The notes below the pieces were generated by a model. That model did no database searches, had not been told where the DNA came from, and worked only from the letters and a program-made list of their open reading frames with translations. Shown in pieces: positions 17,522 to 24,780 of a DNA stretch of 64,000 nt. Source of the stretch: Protaetiibacter intestinalis (lineage in GTDB: Bacteria > Actinomycetota > Actinomycetes > Actinomycetales > Microbacteriaceae); the NCBI RefSeq assembly GCF_003627075.1, contig NZ_CP032630.1:248001-312000 (forward strand), read 5' to 3'. A program made the translations under genes and the position numbers. Numbering within the stretch: position 1 is the first letter of the stretch; each line of letters opens with the position of its first letter.

Positions 17522-17527
17522 TAGCGT
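17522..17527 (+). promoter_or_regulatory. -10 box TAGCGT of pta, leaderless
   Basis: TAGCGT ends 8 nt before the GTG at 17536; no Shine-Dalgarno is visible. Confidence 0.5.
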
Positions 17528-17535
17528 GTTGACAC

Positions 17536-19620
17536 GTGGCCACCCGCATCTACGTGACGAGCGCCGAGGGGCGCACCGGCAAGTCGACGGTCGCCGTCGG
17601 CCTCCTCGAGACCCTCCGGGCGAGCGTCGAACGGGTGGGCGTGTTCCGCCCCATCGTGCGGGCGGATGCCGAACGCGACTTCATCCTCGAGCTGCTCGTC
17701 GAGCACGCGAGCGCGGGCCAGAGCTACCAGGATTGCGTGGGCGTCGGCTACGACGAGCTGCACGAGGACCCGGATGCCGCGCTCGCCACGATCGTGGAGC
17801 GCTTCGCCGAGGTGGAGGAGCGCTGCGACGCCGTGCTCATCCTCGGCTCCGACTACACCGACGTCGGCACCCCCACCGAGCTGTCGACGAACGGCCGGAT
17901 CGCCGCCAACCTGGCCGCGCCCGTCGTGCTCGTGACGGGCGGCCGCCAGCCCGAGTCCGACGACGCGCGCACCCCCAAGCAGTGCGCCGAGATCGCGCAG
18001 ATCGCCCTCGGCGAGCTGCGCCAGGAGCACGCTGAGGTGCTCGCCGTTATCGTGAACCGCGCCGACCCGGCCCGCGTCGACCCGATCGCCGTCAAGGTCT
18101 CGGGCGCCACGGGCCTGCCCGCGTGGGCGATCGCCGAGGACGCCGAGCTCGCCGCCCCGCTGCTGCGCACCGTGCTCGAGGCGGCCGACGCCGAGCTGCT
18201 GCGCGGCGACGCCGCGGCACTCGAGCGCCCCGTCATGGGCACCACGATCGCCGCCATGAGCCTCGCCAACGTGCTGCCGCGCCTCATTCCGGGCGGGATC
18301 GTCGTGGTGCCGGGCGACCGCTCCGACGTGCTCATCGGCACCCTCGCGGCGCAGCTCTCGCAGACCTTCCCGGCCCTCACGGGCATCATCCTCAACGGCG
18401 GCTTCCCCATCGAGCCGGCCGTCGAGCGCCTCATCGACGGCCTCGGCATCCCGCTGCCGATCGCCCGCACCGAGCACGGCACCTACGACACGGCGGTGCG
18501 CATCCAGAACGCCCGCAGCCGGCTCGCCGCCGACTCCCCCGCCAAGCACGCGCGCGCCGTGGCGCTCTTCGCCGAGCACGTCGACGCGGCCGAGCTCGTG
18601 CGGCTGCTGAGCCTGCCCTCGACGGGCGTCATGACGCCCATCCGCTTCGAGCACCTGCTCGTCGAGCGGGCGCGGGCGGCCGGGCGGCGCATCGTGCTGC
18701 CCGAGGGCGACGACGACCGCATCCTGCAGGCCGCGGCGATCGTCGTGGCGCGGCGGATCGCCGAGCTCACCATCCTCGGCGACCCGGATGCCGTGCGCCA
18801 GCGGGCGGCGGCGCTCGGGCTCGACCTGGGCGGCACGCACATCGTCTCCACGACCGACCCCGAGCTGCACGCCCGCTTCGCCGAGGAGTACGCGCGGTTG
18901 CGCGCCCACAAGGGCGTCTCGCCCGAGCTCGCCGCCGACACCGTGACCGACGTCTCGTACTTCGGCACGATGATGGTGCACCTCGGCCTCGCTGACGGCA
19001 TGGTCTCGGGCGCGAAGCACACGACGGCGCACACCATCCGCCCCGCCTTCGAGATCGTGAAGACGGCGCCCGGCGTCTCGGTCGTCTCGAGCGTGTTCCT
19101 CATGGCGCTCGCGGATCGCGTGCTCGTCTACGGCGACTGCGCCGTCATCCCGGAGCCCACCGTCGAGCAGCTCGCCGACATCGCGATCTCGTCTGCGGCG
19201 ACCGCGCGGCAGTTCGGCATCGACCCGCGCGTCGCGATGCTGTCGTACTCGACGGGCGAGTCGGGCTCCGGCGCCGAGGTCGACCGGGTGCGCGCCGCCA
19301 CCGTGCTCGTGCAGGAGCGGGCGCCGGAGCTGCCGGTCGCGGGCCCCATCCAGTACGACGCCGCCGCCGACCCGACCGTCGGCGCCTCCAAGCTCCCCGG
19401 CTCGGAGGTCGCGGGGCGTGCGACGGTGTTCGTCTTCCCCGACCTCAACACGGGCAACAACACCTACAAGGCCGTGCAGCGCTCGGCCGGCGCCGTCGCC
19501 ATCGGCCCCGTGCTGCAGGGGCTCGCGAAGCCCATCAACGACCTCTCGCGGGGCGCGCTCGTGCGCGACATCGTCAACACCATCGCCATCACCGCGATCC
19601 AGGCGGAGGCGCAGTCGTGA
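17536..19620 (+). CDS. pta: Phosphate acetyltransferase
   Basis: 694 aa, the long form of Pta. The N-terminal P-loop/DRTGG-type regulatory part starts YVTSAEGRTGKSTVAVGLLE. The C-terminal catalytic domain runs from about residue 370 with RIVLPEGDDDRIL, GMVSGAKHTTAHTIRPA, SYSTGESGSGAEVD and VFPDLNTGNNTYKAVQRS. It converts acetyl-CoA and phosphate to acetyl phosphate. The stop overlaps the ackA GTG as GTGA, so the two act as one acetate/acetyl-phosphate operon that yields ATP in overflow or low-oxygen growth. GTG start, apparently leaderless. Confidence 0.95.
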   Translation: MATRIYVTSAEGRTGKSTVAVGLLETLRASVERVGVFRPIVRADAERDFILELLVEHASAGQSYQDCVGVGYDELHEDPDAALATIVERFAEVEERCDAVLILGSDYTDVGTPTELSTNGRIAANLAAPVVLVTGGRQPESDDARTPKQCAEIAQIALGELRQEHAEVLAVIVNRADPARVDPIAVKVSGATGLPAWAIAEDAELAAPLLRTVLEAADAELLRGDAAALERPVMGTTIAAMSLANVLPRLIPGGIVVVPGDRSDVLIGTLAAQLSQTFPALTGIILNGGFPIEPAVERLIDGLGIPLPIARTEHGTYDTAVRIQNARSRLAADSPAKHARAVALFAEHVDAAELVRLLSLPSTGVMTPIRFEHLLVERARAAGRRIVLPEGDDDRILQAAAIVVARRIAELTILGDPDAVRQRAAALGLDLGGTHIVSTTDPELHARFAEEYARLRAHKGVSPELAADTVTDVSYFGTMMVHLGLADGMVSGAKHTTAHTIRPAFEIVKTAPGVSVVSSVFLMALADRVLVYGDCAVIPEPTVEQLADIAISSAATARQFGIDPRVAMLSYSTGESGSGAEVDRVRAATVLVQERAPELPVAGPIQYDAAADPTVGASKLPGSEVAGRATVFVFPDLNTGNNTYKAVQRSAGAVAIGPVLQGLAKPINDLSRGALVRDIVNTIAITAIQAEAQS

Positions 19621-20756
19621 TCCGCAACGTGTTCGTGCTCAACGTCGGCTCGAGCTCCATCAAGTACCAGGTGCTCGACGTCGACACGGGCGAGGTGTTC
19701 GCGGCGGGGCTCGTCGAGCGGATCGGGGTGCCCGGCTCGGGCGTCACCGACCACGAGGCCGCCCTCGCGGTCGTGCTCGCCGAGCTCGCGGGCGTGCGGA
19801 TCGACGCCGTCGGGCACCGCATCGTGCACGGAGGCACCCGGTTCGTGCAGGCCACCGTCATCGACGACGACGTCGAGCGCGAGATCGAGGCGCTCGCCGA
19901 CCTCGCACCGCTGCACAACCCGCCCGGCCTCGCCGGCATCCGCGCCGCCCGCGCGGCGCTGCCCGAGCTCACCCACGTGGCCGTGTTCGACACGGCCTTC
20001 CACGCGACCATCACGCCCGCCGCCCGCGACTACGCGATCGACGCCGAGGTGGCGGCGCGCACCCGCATCCGCCGCTTCGGCTTCCACGGCACCTCGTACC
20101 GCTACGTCTCGCGGATCGCGGCGGAGACGCTCGGACGCGTCGGCGACCCCGAGCTCAAGCTCGTCGCGCTGCACCTCGGCAACGGGGCGTCGGCGACCGC
20201 GATCCAGGGCGGGCGCTCGGTCGACACCTCGATGGGGATGACGCCGCTCGAGGGGCTTGTCATGGGCACCCGCTCGGGCGACATCGACCCCGCCATCCCG
20301 CTGTACCTGGCGCGCGAGCACGGCTTCACGATCGCCCAGCTCGACGAACTGCTCAACAAGCGCTCGGGGCTGCTGGGGCTCGCGGGGCGCTCCGACATGC
20401 GCGAGCTGGTCGCCGCGGCCGAGGCGGGCGACCTGCCCGCGGCGCACGCCCTCGACGTGTACGTGCACCGGCTGCGGCACTACATCGGCGCCTACGCGGC
20501 CGTGCTCGGAGGCATCGACGCGCTCGTCTTCACGGCCGGGGTCGGCGAGAACTCGGAGGTCGTGCGCCGCCGGGCGGTCGCGGGCCTCGAGTTCCTGGGC
20601 CTCGCGGTCGACCCGGCGCGCAACGCCGTCCGCTCCCCCGAGCCGCGGTTCATCTCCCCCGAGGGATGCACCACCGCGGTGCTCGTCGTGCCCACCAACG
20701 AGGAGCTCGAGATCGCCCGCGAGACCCGCGCCGCCGCGCCTCCACCCACTCGCTGA
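19617..20756 (+). CDS. ackA: Acetate kinase
   Basis: 379 aa. The N-terminal phosphate-binding motif reads VLNVGSSSIKYQV, with Val in place of the usual Ala of NAGSSS. Others are GHRIVHGG, VFDTAFHATITP, RFGFHGTSYRYV, HLGNGASATAI and VFTAGVGENS. It makes ATP and acetate from acetyl phosphate. The GTG start overlaps the pta stop by 4 nt. The gene's last codons (Thr-Arg-stop) run into a 30-bp palindrome whose other arm carries the stop of the convergent universal stress gene. The length is slightly short of the 400 aa typical of the family but all motifs are present. Confidence 0.95.
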   Translation: MIRNVFVLNVGSSSIKYQVLDVDTGEVFAAGLVERIGVPGSGVTDHEAALAVVLAELAGVRIDAVGHRIVHGGTRFVQATVIDDDVEREIEALADLAPLHNPPGLAGIRAARAALPELTHVAVFDTAFHATITPAARDYAIDAEVAARTRIRRFGFHGTSYRYVSRIAAETLGRVGDPELKLVALHLGNGASATAIQGGRSVDTSMGMTPLEGLVMGTRSGDIDPAIPLYLAREHGFTIAQLDELLNKRSGLLGLAGRSDMRELVAAAEAGDLPAAHALDVYVHRLRHYIGAYAAVLGGIDALVFTAGVGENSEVVRRRAVAGLEFLGLAVDPARNAVRSPEPRFISPEGCTTAVLVVPTNEELEIARETRAAAPPPTR

Positions 20757-20814
20757 TCGGTCGGTTTTTTGGCCCCAAACCGGCGGTTTGGGGCCAAAAA
20801 CCGACCGATCAGCG
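20751..20814. terminator. 30-bp palindrome shared by two convergent genes
   Basis: The left arm 20751-20781 and right arm 20785-20814 pair over 30 bp with one bulged T and a 3-nt loop GGC; the middle has T6 and A5 runs. Each arm begins CGCTGA reading outward, giving Arg-stop to ackA (+) and to usp (-). It is a strong bidirectional terminator candidate. Confidence 0.85.
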
Positions 20815-21615
20815 CCCCGGGCGAACCACGAGCACGGGGGAGTTCGCGTTCAGCAGCACGGCGTGCAGCGTCGTGCCGAGCGGGGAGCGGGTCGCGGCGC
20901 CCGGGCCCACCACGAGCAGGGCGCTCCCACGGGAGGCGTCGAGCAGGGCGTCGGCGGCCGGGCGGGTCGACAGCCGCGAGCGCAGCTCGAGCATCCCCTC
21001 CACCGCGAGCGCCGCCTCCGCCGCGAGGGCGAGCGGGCTCTCCGCGTCGGCGCGCGACAGCTGCGCGAGCTCGGCCGGCACCGCCTGCACGAGCGTCAGC
21101 CGCATCCCGCGCTCCGCCGCCTCGCGCGCCGCGCGCGCCCCGATGAACGCGGCCGTCTCCACGCGGTCGACGCCGGCCACGACGCCCTCGCGGAAGCGCG
21201 GGTCGATCGCCGGCACGACCGCGACATCCCCGGGCGCCGCGAGCGCGAACTGCACGCTGCGCGACCCGAGCACGCGCCCCGACACGTAGCCCGTCTTGCC
21301 GGTGCCCACGACGACCGTGTCGACGGCATCGGCCTGCTCGGCGATCGTCCACACCGGAACGCCGCTCAGCAGCCGCGTCGACACCGCGAGCTCCGGATGC
21401 CGGGAGCGGATGCCGCGCTCGGCATCCGCGAGCAGCCGCTCGCCGGCCGCCTCCGCCTCGTCGAGCAGCGCGAGGCCGTGCATCGTCTGCTCGGGGTCGG
21501 CGACGTGCACGAGCAGCAGGGGCACGCCATCCCGGCGGGCGTGCCGCACCGCCCAGGCGAGCGCGGCCTCCGCGGGTGCCGAACCGTCGACGCCGACGAT
21601 GTAGCGCGGGGTCAT
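20809..21615 (-). CDS. Universal stress protein with two tandem UspA domains
   Basis: 268 aa. The first Usp domain starts YIVGVDGSAPAEAALAWAVRHA. An ATP-binding-like G-x2-G-x9 region appears near the end of each repeat: VVVGTGKTGYVSGRVLGSRS at about 123-142, and LLVVGPGAATRSPLGTTLHAVLL with NSPVLVVRP at the C terminus. The second domain starts about residue 150 (VAGVDRVETAAFIGARAA). Tandem Usp proteins are classic members of the DosR dormancy regulon; here the gene is divergent from the DevS/DevR-like pair with a DevR-like box 36-51 nt upstream of the ATG. It probably supports survival in hypoxia or stasis. Confidence 0.9.
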   Translation of the reverse strand: MTPRYIVGVDGSAPAEAALAWAVRHARRDGVPLLLVHVADPEQTMHGLALLDEAEAAGERLLADAERGIRSRHPELAVSTRLLSGVPVWTIAEQADAVDTVVVGTGKTGYVSGRVLGSRSVQFALAAPGDVAVVPAIDPRFREGVVAGVDRVETAAFIGARAAREAAERGMRLTLVQAVPAELAQLSRADAESPLALAAEAALAVEGMLELRSRLSTRPAADALLDASRGSALLVVGPGAATRSPLGTTLHAVLLNANSPVLVVRPGR

Positions 21616-21650
21616 CCCTCGAGAGTCGCACCCGGATGCCGGCGGGGCAC

Positions 21651-21666
21651 GGGCCCAAGGTCCCGC
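21651..21666. promoter_or_regulatory. DevR/DosR-like box between usp and devS
   Basis: GGGCCCAAGGTCCCGC, identical to 15935-15950 upstream of cydA. It ends 16 nt before GAGACT (21683-21688), the likely -10 of the kinase gene, so it covers the -35 region as DevR sites commonly do. Confidence 0.6.
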
Positions 21667-21694
21667 GGGGCGCCGGGCCTGCGAGACTGGGGGC

Positions 21695-23323
21695 ATGCCC
21701 GACCCCGACGCGCGCGAACCGCGCCTGCGCCGCCTGCTCGACGTCGTGCCGCAGGTGATCGGCGAGCTCGAGCTCGACCACGTGCTCGAGCGCATCATCG
21801 AGGCGGCCGTCGACCTCGTGTCGGCGCGCTGGGGGGCGCTCGGCGTCATCGCGCCCGACGGCACGCTCGAGCGTTTCGTGCACGTCGGCATGGCGCCGCC
21901 CGAGGTCGTCGCGATCGGCCACCTGCCCGAGGGGCACGGGCTGCTCGGCGCGGTCATCGACACGGGCGAGGCCATCCGCCTCCCGCACCTCGCCGACGAC
22001 CCGCGCTCGGTCGGCTTCCCCGCCCACCACCCGCACATGGATGCCTTCCTCGGCGTGCCGATCCGGGTGCGCGACACGGTGTTCGGCAACCTCTACCTCA
22101 CCAACCACGACGGCGGCCCCGAGTTCTCGGAGGAGGACCAGCGCCTCGTCGGCTCGCTCGCGGCCGTCGCCGCCATCGCGATCGAGAACGCGCGCCTCTT
22201 CGAGGAGCAGGTGCGTCGCGAGCGCTGGTCGACGGCGCTCGCCGAGGTGACGGCGGCCCTGCTCTCGGAGGACACCGTCGACGTGCTGGCCGTGCTCGCC
22301 GAGCGCGTGGCATCCGTCATCGACAGCGAGCTCGTGTGCGTCATCGTGCCGGACGGCGACGACGACGGCGAGCCCATGCTGCGCGTCGACACCGCGCGCG
22401 GCGCGGGCGCGGAGGAGCTCGTCGGCCGCCGCTACCCCGCCGCCGACACCCTCTCGGGCCGCGCCATCGAGAGCGGCGCCCTCGCCTCCACCGAGACCGA
22501 CTCGCCGGGCGAGTCGGTGCTGCGCGACGGCCCGAGCGCCGCGATCGCGCTGCCCGTGCGCGCGGGCGAGCTCGTGCTCGGCGCCCTCAGCGTCTACCGT
22601 CGCGCCGAGGCCCCCCGGTTCACGGATGCCGAACGCGCCATGGCGGCCGAGTTCGCCCAGCAGGCGGGCATCGCGATCGAGCTCACCCGCGGACGCGCCG
22701 ACCGTGCGCGCCTCGCCCTCGTCGAGGAGCGCGCCCGCATCGCGCGCGACCTGCACGACCACGTCATCCAGCGGCTGTTCGGCACCGGTCTCGCCCTGCA
22801 GGCGGTCGGCGCGCGCAGCCCCGAGGCCGCCGAGGCGATCGGTGAGCAGGTGGACGCGATCGACGCGGCCATCGGCGAGATCCGCACCGCGATCTTCGCG
22901 CTCGCCCCGCGGCCCGGCTCCGGCAGCTCGCTGCGGCACCGTGTGCTCGACGTCGCGACGGATGCCGCCCCCGGCCTCGCGAACCCCCCGCTCGTGACCT
23001 TCGCGGGCCCGGTCGACCTGCTCGTCGGCGGCTCGCTCGCCGACGACGTCGTCGCCGTCGTGCGGGAGTGCCTCGCCAACGCCGCCCGGCACGCCCGCGC
23101 CACCCGCGTCGAGGTCGCGGTGACGGTCGACGACGACGCGGTCGTCGTGACGGTCGACGACGACGGCGTGGGGATGCCCGACGGGGCGCGCCGCGCATCC
23201 GGCACCCGCAACCTCGAGGAACGGGCGCACCGCCGGGGCGGTAGCTTCGAGGTGGGCGGCAACGCCTCCGGCGGCACCCGCGCCCGCTGGACCGCGCCCG
23301 TCGCCGAGAGGAGCACCCCGTGA
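21695..23323 (+). CDS. DevS/DosT-like haem-GAF sensor histidine kinase
   Basis: 542 aa: GAF-A (about residues 20-170), GAF-B (about 185-335), a HisKA_3 helix with RIARDLHDHVIQRLFGTGLA (phospho-His near residue 352) and an HATPase domain (RECLANAARHARA, VTVDDDGVGMPDG). GAF-A contains SVGFPAHHPHMDAFLGVPIRVRD; His112 aligns with the proximal haem ligand His149 of mycobacterial DosS in the PPYHPPM segment. The protein should therefore bind haem and sense oxygen, NO, CO or redox state, then phosphorylate the regulator that follows. A DevR-like box lies just upstream, suggesting autoregulation. Confidence 0.88.
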   Translation: MPDPDAREPRLRRLLDVVPQVIGELELDHVLERIIEAAVDLVSARWGALGVIAPDGTLERFVHVGMAPPEVVAIGHLPEGHGLLGAVIDTGEAIRLPHLADDPRSVGFPAHHPHMDAFLGVPIRVRDTVFGNLYLTNHDGGPEFSEEDQRLVGSLAAVAAIAIENARLFEEQVRRERWSTALAEVTAALLSEDTVDVLAVLAERVASVIDSELVCVIVPDGDDDGEPMLRVDTARGAGAEELVGRRYPAADTLSGRAIESGALASTETDSPGESVLRDGPSAAIALPVRAGELVLGALSVYRRAEAPRFTDAERAMAAEFAQQAGIAIELTRGRADRARLALVEERARIARDLHDHVIQRLFGTGLALQAVGARSPEAAEAIGEQVDAIDAAIGEIRTAIFALAPRPGSGSSLRHRVLDVATDAAPGLANPPLVTFAGPVDLLVGGSLADDVVAVVRECLANAARHARATRVEVAVTVDDDAVVVTVDDDGVGMPDGARRASGTRNLEERAHRRGGSFEVGGNASGGTRARWTAPVAERSTP

Positions 23324-23940
23324 CCCGCGTCTTCCTCGTCGACGACCACGAGATCGTGCGGCGCGGCATCGCCGACCTCATCGACGCCGAACGCGACCTC
23401 GAGGTGGTGGGCGAGTCGGGCGCCGTGCGCGGCACCCTCGCCAAGATCGAGGTGACGGGGCCCGACGTGGTCGTGCTCGACGTGCGCCTGCCCGACGGCG
23501 ACGGCATCGAGCTGTGCCGCGCCATCCGCTCGGCGCACCCCGACATCCGCTGCCTCATCCTGACCGCCTACGACGACGACGAGGCGAGCCGTTCGGCCGT
23601 GCTCGCGGGGGCGTCCGGCTACGTGCTGAAGGACATCCGCGCGCGCGGGCTCGTCGACGGCGTGCGCAAGGTGGCCGCGGGCGGCACGCTGCTGTCGGCG
23701 CGGGTCACCGAGAGCGTGACCGCCTCGTTCGCCGCCGGTCGCGCCGACGAGCCCGAGCTGACGCTGCGGGAACGCCAGGTGCTCGAGCACATCACCGAGG
23801 GGCTCACCAACCGGCAGATCGGCGAGCGGCTCGGGCTCGCCGAGAAGACCGTCAAGAACTACGTCTCGGGGCTGCTCGCCAAACTCGGCATGGAGCGGCG
23901 CACGCAGGCTGTCGTCTACGGGCTGGAGCATCGCCGCTAG
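23320..23940 (+). CDS. DevR/DosR-like response regulator
   Basis: 206 aa. The receiver starts MTRVFLVDDHEIVRRGI with Asp54 in VVLDVRLPDGDGIELCR and Lys in GYVLKDIRARGL. The LuxR-type domain reads LTLRERQVLEHITEGLTNRQIGERLGLAEKTVKNYVSGLLAKLGMERRTQA; the segment from EKTVKNYVS to RRTQA is nearly the same as in mycobacterial DevR. GTG start overlapping the kinase stop (GTGA). It very likely binds the GGGCCCAAGGTCCCGC boxes upstream of cydA and usp/devS and so drives the low-oxygen programme. Confidence 0.9.
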   Translation: MTRVFLVDDHEIVRRGIADLIDAERDLEVVGESGAVRGTLAKIEVTGPDVVVLDVRLPDGDGIELCRAIRSAHPDIRCLILTAYDDDEASRSAVLAGASGYVLKDIRARGLVDGVRKVAAGGTLLSARVTESVTASFAAGRADEPELTLRERQVLEHITEGLTNRQIGERLGLAEKTVKNYVSGLLAKLGMERRTQAVVYGLEHRR

Positions 23941-23975
23941 CTCGTCAACCCCCGGTCAGGGCAGCCTTGTCTTCG

Positions 23976-24003
23976 TTGCGGAATGCTGAGAGCTGAGTAC
24001 CGT
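23976..24003 (+). promoter_or_regulatory. Probable dps promoter
   Basis: TTGCGG at 23976-23981 and TACCGT at 23998-24003 with a 16-bp spacer; the predicted start is near 24010. Confidence 0.4.
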
Positions 24004-24016
24004 TGAATCAGACGAA

Positions 24017-24034
24017 GGCCGGATGCGTCCGGCC
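24017..24034 (+). promoter_or_regulatory. Hairpin in the dps leader
   Basis: GGCCGGA (from 24017) and TCCGGCC form a perfect 7-bp stem with the tetraloop TGCG, ending a few bases before the AGGAG of dps. It could protect the mRNA 5' end or modulate initiation; unproven. Confidence 0.45.
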
Positions 24035-24050
24035 GAGAGGAGACGAGAAG

Positions 24051-24542
24051 ATGACCGACGCCAAGACCAAGACCATCCCCACGAGCTCGCTGGACCCCGA
24101 CGTCGCCTCGGGCGTCGCGCAGTTCCTGAGCCCCCTCGTCGTCAACCTCCAGGCCCTCGCCGTCGACGGCAAGCAGGCCCACTGGCACGTGCGCGGCGCC
24201 AACTTCATCGGCGTGCACGAGTTCCTCGACGTGTTCATCGACCACGCGCACGCCTGGGCCGACCTCGCCGCCGAGCGGATCGTGGCCCTCGGCCTGCCGG
24301 TCGACGCGCGCGTGCAGACGATCGCGGCGAAGACGACCACCCCGGCGCTCGCCGACGGCTTCCAGCAGTCGGATGCGACCATCGCGGCCGTCATCGCGCA
24401 GATCGACGCCACGCTCGAGCTCGTGCGCACCGCCGTGGAGGAGCTCGACGAGATCGACCTGCCGTCGCAGGACATCGCCATCGAGATCGCGAACGGGCTC
24501 GACAAGGACCGCTGGTTCCTCTTCTCGCACCTCGCGAGCTGA
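24051..24542 (+). CDS. dps: Dps-family ferritin-like DNA-protection protein
   Basis: 163 aa. The ferroxidase motif KQAHWHVRGANFIGVHEFLDVFIDHAHAWADLAAERI (about residues 43-79) has the His, Asp and Glu ligands expected at the Dps dimer interface. Dps stores iron and shields DNA from peroxide. The ATG at 24051 is preceded by GAGAGGAG; an upstream in-frame ATG at 24003 overlaps the -10 box and is rejected. The gene follows the DevR-like regulator by 110 nt with its own promoter. After it comes an intergenic repeat block and a strong terminator. Confidence 0.93.
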   Translation: MTDAKTKTIPTSSLDPDVASGVAQFLSPLVVNLQALAVDGKQAHWHVRGANFIGVHEFLDVFIDHAHAWADLAAERIVALGLPVDARVQTIAAKTTTPALADGFQQSDATIAAVIAQIDATLELVRTAVEELDEIDLPSQDIAIEIANGLDKDRWFLFSHLAS

Positions 24543-24574
24543 GCCCGGCTCCACCGCCCCCGCCACCCTCCCGC

Positions 24575-24680
24575 TGGTCGAATGCCGCCGGAGGCGGTGT
24601 CACCCCCTCGCGGGTTGAGTGCCGCCGAAGGCGGTGTCACCCTCCCGCGGGTTGAGTGCCGCCGAAGGCGGTGTATCGAA
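24575..24680. repeat. Three tandem 37-bp repeats after dps
   Basis: The core GCCGCCGRAGGCGGTG starts at 24584, 24621 and 24658, exactly 37 bp apart, each preceded by a GGTTGAGTGCC-like stretch (GGTCGAATGCC in the first). Each core folds as a small GCCGCC/GGCGG hairpin. Confidence 0.85.
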
Positions 24681-24780
24681 ACCAGGAAAGGCGCCCCTCG
24701 ATGGGGCGCCTTTTCTCGGTGAGGCCTCTGCATCCACGTCTGCAGGGGTTTCGATACGCCCGCTGCGCGGGCTACTCAAC
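24651..24780. repeat. Imperfect inverted repeat with GTTGAGT and ATCGAAACC ends
   Basis: The left arm 24651-24683 and right arm 24748-24780 are imperfect inverse copies (GTTGAGT...TATCGAAACC). The right arm supplies the TGA stop of the convergent amidohydrolase gene. The arms enclose an intrinsic terminator. Confidence 0.7.
24687..24713. terminator. Strong intrinsic terminator
   Basis: AAAGGCGCCCC (24687-24697) and GGGGCGCCTTT (24703-24713) pair perfectly around TCGAT and end in a T4 run on the + strand and A-run-derived U-tract on the other strand. It is bidirectional between dps and the amidohydrolase gene. Confidence 0.9.

Noticed and set aside
24575..24683. Tandem 37-bp repeats as a CRISPR array
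   Set aside because: The units are directly adjacent with no unique spacers and no cas genes nearby.
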